22,688 bases of DNA from WTXA01 sp041741995 (lineage in GTDB: Bacteria; Bacillota; TC1), in contig JBGSJN010000131.1 in NCBI GenBank assembly GCA_041741995.1, forward strand, positions 1 through 22,688. Direction: 5' to 3'. The notes under the pieces are model-generated. The model was given only the letters and a program-made list of their open reading frames with translations. It ran no database searches and was not told the DNA's origin. Position 1 is the stretch's first letter. Every line of letters starts with the position of its first letter. The position numbers and the translations under genes were made by a program. Of this stretch, positions 14,093 to 20,907 are shown in pieces.

Positions 14093-15487
14093 CTACAAAT
14101 TAACAACTTGTTTCACAAACTCTTTAATACAAATATCAATATCATTATAGGTAATCCTATAAGATGAAACACTTATTCTAATTACTCTTTTACCTTGCCA
14201 AGTAGAACCACCTACCCACATTACCCCAGAAGATTGTAATTGCTTCATTAATTCTAAAGTCAATTTATCCTCCTTGTAATACACAAGCACTTGATTAAAA
14301 ACAACTTCATTTAGTATTTCAAATCCTTCTGCTGATAAACCCTCAGCAAAATATCTAGCTTTTATATGCAGTTCCTGAACCATCTCAGCAACACCTAAAG
14401 AACCAAGACCCATTAAAGCCGCCCAAATATCTATAACCCTTGCCCTTCTAGACATTTCATGAGTATAGAACATACCATCACGATTTGCTCCAGCAACAAT
14501 ATAATCTCCAGACATTTGCATCGCATTCAATAAAGCAGACCTATCCTTACACATCACAACACCACTATCATATGGTGCATTCAAAGTTTTATGAGCATCA
14601 AAATTCCATGAATCTGCCAGCTCAATTCCTTTAGTCAATTTTGCCATTTCTGGATTCACCTGAGCCCATAAACCAAAAGCACCATCTATATGTACCCAAG
14701 CACCAGCTTCCTTAGCAATGGAACAAACTTTCTCAAAACAATCGAAAGCTCCAGTATTAACATTCCCAGCCTGAAGAATTATCATTGTTCTAGAATCCAA
14801 CTTTGGCATCAGATCCACCCTTATTCTACCTTCACTATCCATTGGAACTTTGATTACTAAATCACTACCAAACCCAATAATAGATAGAGCCTTCCATACA
14901 GTAGAATGAGCACCTTCACCGACAACAACCTTTATATCAGGTGCCCCAAATAGCCCTTTTTTATTAACATCCCAACCTAATCTATTCAACAAGAAATTTC
15001 TACCAGTAGTAAGTGCACATAACATTGCACTTGCACTACCACTAACAAAGCCCGCTGCTGTATCTTGAGGAAACGAAAATAATTCAACCAACCATTTTTC
15101 ACACACTTCCTCAATCTTAGCCACTGTTGGAGATGAAATATACATTGCAGAATTCTGATCCCAAATATCAGCAATTAATCTTCCATATAATGCTGAAGGC
15201 AAAAGACCCCCAGTAACAAACCCAAAATACCTACTACCTGTTTGTGCAACCGTGCCCTTAGACCCGTAATCCACTAGTAAGTTTATTATCTCCTTATTTA
15301 AAGCAGGTTCTTTAGCTAGTTTTTTATCAAAATTTGATAGAGCTTCAATATCCTTCCTTTCTGGATATACACTTCTTTTATCTATTCCTTTAATATAATC
15401 TAAGGCATGATTACTAATTAACAATAATTCAGCTTCATAATTAGCATTTCTAATATTTTCTAAAATAGGACTTATGTACTTTTCCAT
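14093..15487 (-). CDS. PLP-dependent group II amino-acid decarboxylase
   Basis: About 464 residues. The group II (aromatic/glutamate) decarboxylase fold is shown by SRYFGFVTGGLLPSA, GFVSGSASAMLCAL, GEGAHSTVWKAL (cofactor-stacking His), AWVHIDGAFGLWA (PLP-binding Asp about 268) and DSWNFDAHKTLNAPYDSG with the Schiff-base Lys about 300. It should decarboxylate an amino acid to an amine; aromatic L-amino acids or a related substrate are most likely, but the specificity is open. The start at 15487 has GGAGG 4 bases upstream; a GTG at 15514 is less likely. Last gene of the TspO/PhzF/decarboxylase run, 52 bases after phzF. Confidence 0.9.
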   Translation of the reverse strand: MEKYISPILENIRNANYEAELLLISNHALDYIKGIDKRSVYPERKDIEALSNFDKKLAKEPALNKEIINLLVDYGSKGTVAQTGSRYFGFVTGGLLPSALYGRLIADIWDQNSAMYISSPTVAKIEEVCEKWLVELFSFPQDTAAGFVSGSASAMLCALTTGRNFLLNRLGWDVNKKGLFGAPDIKVVVGEGAHSTVWKALSIIGFGSDLVIKVPMDSEGRIRVDLMPKLDSRTMIILQAGNVNTGAFDCFEKVCSIAKEAGAWVHIDGAFGLWAQVNPEMAKLTKGIELADSWNFDAHKTLNAPYDSGVVMCKDRSALLNAMQMSGDYIVAGANRDGMFYTHEMSRRARVIDIWAALMGLGSLGVAEMVQELHIKARYFAEGLSAEGFEILNEVVFNQVLVYYKEDKLTLELMKQLQSSGVMWVGGSTWQGKRVIRISVSSYRITYNDIDICIKEFVKQVVNL

Positions 15488-15539
15488 CTGACCTCCAAAA
15501 TAGTTAATAATCACTTAAATACATTCAAATTGCTAAATT

Positions 15540-16322
15540 TTAATCAATTGCTAAATATCCTTGAAGATATAAAACACCTTTACCACTTAAATTAACTCTA
15601 TCTCCAACAATTTCACAATTTACTACTCCACCACGATTGGACAATTGCCTACCTACAAGCACCCTCTTACCTAGCTTACTACCCCATAAAGGAGCTAGAA
15701 AGCTATGAGCAGAGCCAGTTACAGGGTCCTCATTAACCCCTAACTTAGGATAAAAACACCTTGATACAAAATCACAATCCTCACCTTCAGCTGTAACAAT
15801 AACCCCAAGACCCTCCTCCAATAAACTCAACCTCTGAAAATCCGGTTCCAAGGATTTAACAACAGATGCATCCTTGACACGAACTACTAAATCTCGGTCA
15901 AGCCAAGTTTCAGAAGGAACAACCCCTAAAGCTAATTCCAAACCCTTAGGTTCTTCAATCATCTTTGGCATAATAGCAGGAAAATTCATCACATACTCAT
16001 CATCATTCCTATTAACTCTCAGAACTCCACTCAAAGTACTAAACTCCATAACCTCTATACCAACATCAATAAAATTACTAACCACAAAAGCAGTAGCCAA
16101 AGTTGCATGCCCACAAAGATTAATCTCACTTTTAGGAGTAAACCACTTCAAATCATAATTACCTAAACTCTGCCTTAAAACAAAAGCAGTTTCCGAAAGA
16201 TTGTTTTCTTCTGCAATACTTTGCATCAAAGCTAGACTCAAAGGTTTATCTACAACACAAACTCCAGCAGGATTGCCACTAAAAACCTTATCAGCAAAAG
16301 CATCTATAATATAATATTTCAT
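15540..16322 (-). CDS. PhzF-family isomerase/epimerase-like protein
   Basis: 260 residues. The diaminopimelate-epimerase-like PhzF fold is shown by DAFADKVFSGNPAGVCVV at the start, NNLSETAFVL (the catalytic Glu region), FTPKSEINLCGHATLATAF and the signature NEDPVTGSAHSFLAPLW. Family members do proton shifts on small carboxylates (PhzF itself in phenazine synthesis), but most bacterial homologues such as this one have no known substrate. GAGGGG lies 4 bases before the ATG and overlaps the end of the TspO-like gene 9 bases upstream, so the two are tightly coupled. Valine-rich with T/G third positions. Confidence 0.92.
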   Translation of the reverse strand: MKYYIIDAFADKVFSGNPAGVCVVDKPLSLALMQSIAEENNLSETAFVLRQSLGNYDLKWFTPKSEINLCGHATLATAFVVSNFIDVGIEVMEFSTLSGVLRVNRNDDEYVMNFPAIMPKMIEEPKGLELALGVVPSETWLDRDLVVRVKDASVVKSLEPDFQRLSLLEEGLGVIVTAEGEDCDFVSRCFYPKLGVNEDPVTGSAHSFLAPLWGSKLGKRVLVGRQLSNRGGVVNCEIVGDRVNLSGKGVLYLQGYLAID

Positions 16323-16331
16323 TTGACCCCT

Positions 16332-17132
16332 CTATTTCACTTTTGTATTATTACCAAATAAGATATAAATTTCAGCTAACACCAAAATAAACACACAAAT
16401 CACTAAAGTATTTATGACTGAAAAATAACTATAAGCAAAGCCATCAGTAGCAGTATGCTTAATAAGAATTCCCAAATATGCCCAAATTAGTACAAGCCCA
16501 TAAGCATAATCCCGATTTATTAACAAAGTTACAATACCAATCAATAAGCCAACCAACAAAATAATAACAGTCCAGACAGGTTCAGATAAACCAAAACCAT
16601 CAAAGCCAAGACTAACTAAAAGAATCGTAGCATTAGCAATCGTAGCAACTGTTATCCACCCAAAATATACACTAAAAGGCAAGGAAATGAACATCTTTTC
16701 TCTTGGATCAAGTTCAGCCCCAATAATCAATCTATTAATATAAATTAAACAACCCAAAATAACCAACATCAATAACATAGAAAATGGAATATTCCTATAA
16801 TGCCAAGTAAAAATCCAAATAGTATTAGCAATTGATGATAATGAAAAGATAATACCAACTTTATCCATCAGCTTACCCTTAGATTCAGATTTCTTATCCT
16901 GAAAATAACCTATTTGATATAGAGTATAAGCAGCTAACAGCAAATAAATTATACCCCAGATTGAAAAAGTAATTCCTGCTGGTGCAAAAAGGTTCTGATA
17001 AAAATCAGATACTGCTCCTGTCCCAATCCCGTTTATGGGTAAAATATTAGCTAATGCATTTACTACTACCATTAAAATAAAAGTAACAGCAACTGAAATC
17101 TTCACAGACATCTTAACAAAGTTATTTAACAT
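16332..17132 (-). CDS. TspO/MBR-related membrane protein, long form
   Basis: 266 residues with seven or eight membrane segments, longer than classical five-helix TspO (about 160). The N-terminal part NILPINGIGTGAVSDFYQNL and FAPAGITFSIWGIIYLLLAAY is the typical opening of the TspO-related, tryptophan-rich-sensory-protein-like family, and FGWITVATIANATILLV follows the second Trp-rich pattern. These proteins are sometimes annotated as permeases; their ligand is unknown. AGGAGG 7 bases before the ATG at 17132 is ideal. It is the first gene of the operon and its promoter carries the 17154-17206 inverted repeat. Confidence 0.85.
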   Translation of the reverse strand: MLNNFVKMSVKISVAVTFILMVVVNALANILPINGIGTGAVSDFYQNLFAPAGITFSIWGIIYLLLAAYTLYQIGYFQDKKSESKGKLMDKVGIIFSLSSIANTIWIFTWHYRNIPFSMLLMLVILGCLIYINRLIIGAELDPREKMFISLPFSVYFGWITVATIANATILLVSLGFDGFGLSEPVWTVIILLVGLLIGIVTLLINRDYAYGLVLIWAYLGILIKHTATDGFAYSYFSVINTLVICVFILVLAEIYILFGNNTKVK

Positions 17133-17153
17133 TTCATATCCTCCTGATATTTC

Positions 17154-17206
17154 ACACTAAATTTATTCTAAACTTTATTAAATTGTATCAAATATAAATT
17201 TAGTGT
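17154..17206. repeat. 13-bp inverted repeat around the tspO-phzF-decarboxylase promoter
   Basis: ACACTAAATTTAT (17154-17166) and its exact reverse complement (17194-17206) are separated by 27 bases. The right arm overlaps the -35 end and spacer; the left arm lies in the leader about 8 bases before the ribosome binding site. Each arm has an inner palindrome TAAATTTA. Such paired sites flanking a promoter fit a repressor that binds both and loops or blocks, or a hairpin in the RNA. Confidence 0.65.
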
Positions 17207-17209
17207 CAA
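17182..17209 (-). promoter_or_regulatory. Promoter of the TspO/PhzF/decarboxylase operon
   Basis: Perfect TTGACA (17209-17204), 16 bases, TACAAT (17187-17182) with an extended TG. Transcription would start near 17175. It is embedded within the 13-bp inverted repeat. Confidence 0.75.
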
Positions 17210-17225
17210 TGTTATTTACAAAACA

Positions 17226-17258
17226 AGAAGCAATCAGATAAAAAATCTAATTGCTTCT
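17226..17258 (-). terminator. Orphan terminator-like hairpin in the divergent intergenic region
   Basis: On the minus strand AGAAGCAATTAGAT pairs with ATCTGATTGCTTCT (14 bp, one U-G) around a 5-base loop, followed by TTGTTTTG. No annotated gene ends ahead of it on either strand; it lies upstream of the -35 of the TspO operon. It may end a short RNA started near 17311 or attenuate a long leader. Confidence 0.65.
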
Positions 17259-17465
17259 AGTGTTTTCTTAAAATAAACAACTATGGAGGTCATTGTTGTT
17301 AAGTCAATATCTATTGTATTATAACAACAATTTTTAAAAAAATAAAGTATTATTTATTAATAAGTAATATTATATTTAGTCTTATAAATTACATGAATTG
17401 AAAATAAAGAAAATACAATCAGATTTACATAATATACATACTATATAAATAATGATATTATACTA
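17259..17465. other. Long A+T-rich divergent intergenic region with inverted repeats
   Basis: Together with flanking signals this is the only gap above 300 bases (17133-17520). It holds an inverted repeat ATTGTTGTT (17292-17300) / AACAACAAT (17323-17331) with an inner CAATA/TATTG, and a minus-strand extended -10 TGTTATAAT inside the right arm. Between that and the hairpin at 17226-17258 a 19-codon frame could be read (MTSIVVYFKKTLEAIRFFI) but it has no ribosome binding site. The rest of the stretch to 17465 is A+T rich with no clear gene. Confidence 0.45.
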
Positions 17466-17495
17466 TTGTAGTTAAAAATAATCATGAATGATAAT
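17466..17495 (+). promoter_or_regulatory. Possible promoter of the oadA-like gene
   Basis: TTGTAG (17466-17471), 18 bases, GATAAT (17490-17495), 26 bases ahead of the ATG. An alternative -10, TATACT, lies near 17459-17464. The region is so A+T rich that the choice is uncertain. Confidence 0.4.
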
Positions 17496-17520
17496 ATAAC
17501 CAGAAAACGAGGATACTACA

Positions 17521-18870
17521 ATGTCTAAACTAAAGATTACAGAAACCATTCTAAGAGATGCACACCAATCACTTATAGCAACTAGAATGACAACTGAAGA
17601 AATGGAACCTATTCTAGAAACTTTGGATAATGTTGGTTATCATGCCCTTGAAATGTGGGGTGGTGCTACTTTTGATGCCAGTCTTCGCTTTCTTAATGAA
17701 GACCCATGGGAAAGACTAAGAACAATTAGAAAGAATGTCAAGAAAACAAAACTCCAAATGCTTCTAAGAGGCCAAAACCTGGTCGGTTATAGAAACTATA
17801 GCGATGATGTTGTTGATAGTTTTGTTCGCTTGTCAATAAAAAACGGCATTGATATAATACGTATATTTGATGCACTAAATGATACCAGAAATATTAAAGT
17901 AGGAATAGATAGCTGTAAAAAATATGGAGGACATGCTCAAGGAGCTATTTGTTACACCATAAGCCCTGTTCATACCAATGAACTCTTTGTTAGCCTGGCT
18001 AGAGAAATAGAAGATATGGGAGCAGATTCCATCTGCATCAAAGATATGGCCGGACTACTCGACCCTTATAACACCTATGAGCTAATAAGGGATATAAAAG
18101 CAGCAGTTGGAGTACCTGTGGAACTCCACACCCATGCAACTAGCGGTCTAGGTTCTACAACCTATTTAAAAGCTGTAGAAGCAGGCGTTGATATAATAGA
18201 TACGGCCCTTTCACCCTTTGGTGAAGGTACATCCCAACCTTCAACTGAACCAATGGTAGCTACCTTTAAGGGAACAAGATATGATACCGGTCTAAACCTT
18301 GACTCATTAAATAAGGCAGCAGCATATTTCAGACCTTTAAGAGAAAAAGCTTTAGCTAGTGGTCTCTTAGATCCTAAGGTTCTTGGAGTTGATATTAATG
18401 CTTTAATCTACCAAGTACCAGGTGGAATGCTATCAAACCTTGTTCATCAGTTGAAGTTACAAAATGCCATTGATCGATTCGATGATGTCTTGAAAGAAAT
18501 ACCAAGAGTACGAGAAGATTTTGGGTTTCCACCACTTGTTACACCAAGTAGTCAAATAGTGGGAAGCCAGGCTGTCTTAAATGTTCTTTTAGGTAAGCGC
18601 TACAAAATGGTTCCAAGGGAAGCTAAGGAACTAGTCAGAGGAATGTATGGAAAACCAGCAATCCCAATTAGTGATGAAATATTGAAGATTATAATAGGTA
18701 ATGAGAAACCAATATCAGTTAGACCGGCTGATTTGCTAGAGCCTGAGTTAGAAAAAGCCAAAGCTGAACTTGGAGAATATATGGAAAGTGAAGAAGACCT
18801 ACTAACTTATGTCCTCTTCCCTAAACCAGCTATAGACTATTTTAAATACAGACAGTTACACAGAAAATAA
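17521..18870 (+). CDS. oadA: Carboxyltransferase subunit (OadA / pyruvate carboxylase subunit B type) without biotin domain
   Basis: 449 residues. HMG-CoA-lyase-like TIM barrel with the metal/catalytic motifs ETILRDAHQSLIATR (Asp 13), ICIKDMAGLL (carbamylated Lys 174 position) and VELHTHATSG (HxH at 203 and 205), then the conserved carboxylase domain with QVPGGMLSNL and VLFPKPAIDYF. It transfers CO2 between oxaloacetate or methylmalonyl-CoA and biotin in Na+-pumping decarboxylase, pyruvate carboxylase or transcarboxylase systems. The usual C-terminal linker and biotinyl domain with its MKM lysine are absent, so a separate carrier protein is needed and is not in the window. GAGG at 8-base spacing supports the ATG. 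Confidence 0.9.
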   Translation: MSKLKITETILRDAHQSLIATRMTTEEMEPILETLDNVGYHALEMWGGATFDASLRFLNEDPWERLRTIRKNVKKTKLQMLLRGQNLVGYRNYSDDVVDSFVRLSIKNGIDIIRIFDALNDTRNIKVGIDSCKKYGGHAQGAICYTISPVHTNELFVSLAREIEDMGADSICIKDMAGLLDPYNTYELIRDIKAAVGVPVELHTHATSGLGSTTYLKAVEAGVDIIDTALSPFGEGTSQPSTEPMVATFKGTRYDTGLNLDSLNKAAAYFRPLREKALASGLLDPKVLGVDINALIYQVPGGMLSNLVHQLKLQNAIDRFDDVLKEIPRVREDFGFPPLVTPSSQIVGSQAVLNVLLGKRYKMVPREAKELVRGMYGKPAIPISDEILKIIIGNEKPISVRPADLLEPELEKAKAELGEYMESEEDLLTYVLFPKPAIDYFKYRQLHRK

Positions 18871-18895
18871 TAAGCATTAATGAATAGTAAAACAG

Positions 18896-18924
18896 AAAAA
18901 GATGCGTTTAAAACGCATCTTTTT
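18896..18924. terminator. Bidirectional terminator between oadA and amtB
   Basis: Stem AAAAAGATGCGT / ACGCATCTTTTT with a 5-base loop and a T run on both strands. It closes convergent oadA (plus strand) and amtB (minus strand). Confidence 0.88.
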
Positions 18925-18951
18925 CTTTATACTAATATATATATTGTTAAG

Positions 18952-20166
18952 TTATATTTTATATGCATCTTCTTTATGAATGCAGTAATCTAGACCTTGT
19001 AATTCTTCCTCAGGTGAAACTCTAATCTTCACAAAACGATTAATAACAGCCAATATCAAGTAGGTTACTATAAACGCATATGCAGCTGTGAATAATACAG
19101 CAAGAATTTGCACCAACAATAACTTTGGATTTCCACCAATTAAGCCATTAATCCCACCAATTTTTTCAACTGCAAATACACCTACTAATATTGATCCTAA
19201 AATACCACCAACTCCATGAACACCCCAAACATCTAGAGCATCATCCCATTTCTTAATCATTCTAATATGAATAGCCATATAACAAATTATACCAGCAGCT
19301 ATCCCAATTAAAAATGCAGCCCATGGCTCAACATAACCAGCAGCAGGAGTTATAGTTGCAAGCCCTGCAACAGCTCCAGTCAATGCACCAACAAAACTAG
19401 GACGTTTTTCCCTATACCAGGAAATAATTAACCAAGTTAACATTGCTACAGAACCTGCAATATCAGTATTAACAAAAGCAGCAGCAGCTATTCCATTAGC
19501 ATGCAAGGCACTTCCACCATTAAAACCAAACCAGCCAAACCATAACAAAGCAGTTCCTAAGGCAACATAAGTAATATTATGAGGAGTTCGATCAGCTTCA
19601 TCACACCTTTGTCTTTTACCAATGAATATTACTGAAGCCAAAGCAGCCATCCCTGCACTAACATGGACAACAATACCACCAGCAAAATCGACTACACCAA
19701 GTTGTTGTAAGAATCCACCACCCCAGATCCAATGTGTAAATGGAATATATACCAACAAGCTCCAAATTACTAAAAATATCAAATAACTCTTAAAATTAAC
19801 CCTGTCAGCAAAAGCCCCAGTGATCAAAGCAGGAGTAATTATTGCAAACATCATCTGATAAGTATAGAAGGTAACAAATGGAATTGTCCCACCATAGGTA
19901 GCACTAGGTTCCAACCCCACTCCATTTAAAAATATATGTTGAAAACCACCAATGATCCCATGAACATCTGGACCAAAGGCCAAACTAAAACCTACAAGGA
20001 ACCATATTGCAGTAACAACACCCATAGATATAAAACTCTGCATCATTATAGTTAAAACATTTTTTCTGTTAACTAAACCTCCATAAAAGAAAGCTAGTCC
20101 TGGTGTCATCAGACACACTAAAGCCGCACTAATTAAAACAAGAGCGGTATCACCAGTATCAATCAT
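18952..20166 (-). CDS. amtB: Ammonium transporter AmtB
   Basis: 404 residues and eleven expected membrane helices. All pore residues recognised in the Amt family are present, and their positions match E. coli mature AmtB numbering closely: Phe 107, Trp 148, Asp 160, His 168 (DFAGGIVVHVSAG), Phe 215 and Ser 219 (WFGFNGGSA), and His 317 (VWGVHGVGGILGS). The C-terminal tail IRVSPEEELQGLDYCIHKEDAYKI (given in part) is the conserved cytoplasmic region that binds PII/GlnK; no glnK is nearby. GGAGGAG 5 bases upstream supports ATG at 20166. It has its own promoter behind the two-component genes and is probably their target. Confidence 0.96.
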   Translation of the reverse strand: MIDTGDTALVLISAALVCLMTPGLAFFYGGLVNRKNVLTIMMQSFISMGVVTAIWFLVGFSLAFGPDVHGIIGGFQHIFLNGVGLEPSATYGGTIPFVTFYTYQMMFAIITPALITGAFADRVNFKSYLIFLVIWSLLVYIPFTHWIWGGGFLQQLGVVDFAGGIVVHVSAGMAALASVIFIGKRQRCDEADRTPHNITYVALGTALLWFGWFGFNGGSALHANGIAAAAFVNTDIAGSVAMLTWLIISWYREKRPSFVGALTGAVAGLATITPAAGYVEPWAAFLIGIAAGIICYMAIHIRMIKKWDDALDVWGVHGVGGILGSILVGVFAVEKIGGINGLIGGNPKLLLVQILAVLFTAAYAFIVTYLILAVINRFVKIRVSPEEELQGLDYCIHKEDAYKI

Positions 20167-20201
20167 TTAAACTCCTCCAATCAATATCTATACTACTGCA
20201 A

Positions 20202-20230
20202 ATTATAGAATTAAAGGAGCCTTATAACAA
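20202..20230 (-). promoter_or_regulatory. Sigma-A promoter of amtB
   Basis: TTGTTA (20230-20225), 17 bases, perfect TATAAT (20207-20202). The start site would be near 20195. Two direct repeats lie directly upstream of the -35. Confidence 0.7.
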
Positions 20231-20235
20231 TCAGT

Positions 20236-20267
20236 ATTTAACTGTAATAATTTAGATGATTTACTGT
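20236..20267 (-). repeat. Pair of direct repeats upstream of the amtB promoter
   Basis: On the minus strand ACAGTAAAT (20267-20259) and ACAGTTAAAT (20245-20236) are 22 bases apart, about two helical turns, on the same face of DNA. They end 6 bases before the -35, the usual place for an activator of the NarL/FixJ type. The adjacent regulator gene is the natural candidate. The assignment is inferred. Confidence 0.45.
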
Positions 20268-20268
20268 A

Positions 20269-20907
20269 TCAGACTTGAATTAAATGATTTCTAACAGCAT
20301 ATAAAACAAGATCTGCAATAGTCCTAAGACCTAGTTTCTTCATTATATTAGCCCTATGGGTTTCAACTGTCTTCACACTCAGGTGTAGCGCTTCTGCTAT
20401 CTTCTTATTACTACTTCCCTCAGCAAGCATTTGCAGAATTTCTCTTTCTCTTATAGATAGTTGCTCTGTAAAATCTATATGATTATTAACAAATCCACCT
20501 ACAACCAGCTGCAATAAATCAACTGATATAAATATTTTCCCGGCTATCACAGTCTTTATAGCTTCAATCAGATCCTCCAAGGCATTATCTTTAAGCACGT
20601 AGCCATTAACTCCTGAACTTAAGGCCTTATAAAGCATTTCTTCAGACTTATGCATAGTAAGTATAATAACTTTAAGCTCCGGCATTTCAATCTTAAGTTT
20701 TTTGCATAAATCCAATCCGTTTAATTGTGGCATAGATATATCTAAAATAGCTATCTCAGGCTTGAGGTGTATAATTTTATTATACGCATCAAGTCCGTTA
20801 TCAGCTTCCCCAACAACATCAACTATCGCCTCCTGGTTGAGATAGTGTTTTAAAGATTCTCTTAAAATCTTATGATCATCAGCTAAAAATACACGTCTAG
20901 TTTTCAT
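20269..20907 (-). CDS. NarL/FixJ-type response regulator partnered with the Amt-kinase
   Basis: 212 residues. Receiver domain: acidic pair DD at 10-11 (FLADDHKILRES), phospho-acceptor Asp 56 (ILDISMPQ), Thr 84 and Lys 106 (GYVLKDNA). A LuxR-type helix-turn-helix follows (LSIREREILQMLAEG and IAEALHLSVKTVETHRANIM). The start ATG at 20907 lies inside the end of the kinase gene (11-bp overlap) with GGAG 7 bases upstream, so the two are translationally coupled and make a cognate pair. amtB follows, with its own promoter. Likely role: DNA-binding output of ammonium sensing. Confidence 0.95.
   Translation of the reverse strand: MKTRRVFLADDHKILRESLKHYLNQEAIVDVVGEADNGLDAYNKIIHLKPEIAILDISMPQLNGLDLCKKLKIEMPELKVIILTMHKSEEMLYKALSSGVNGYVLKDNALEDLIEAIKTVIAGKIFISVDLLQLVVGGFVNNHIDFTEQLSIREREILQMLAEGSSNKKIAEALHLSVKTVETHRANIMKKLGLRTIADLVLYAVRNHLIQV

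Noticed and set aside
17237..17293. 19-codon frame MTSIVVYFKKTLEAIRFFI on the minus strand as a type I toxin gene
   Set aside because: It has no ribosome binding site, is not clearly hydrophobic enough for a membrane toxin, and overlaps the hairpin; kept only as a remark under the small RNA candidate.
17276..17331. AACAAC/GTTGTT palindromes as an insertion sequence end
   Set aside because: No transposase, target duplication or second end is seen.
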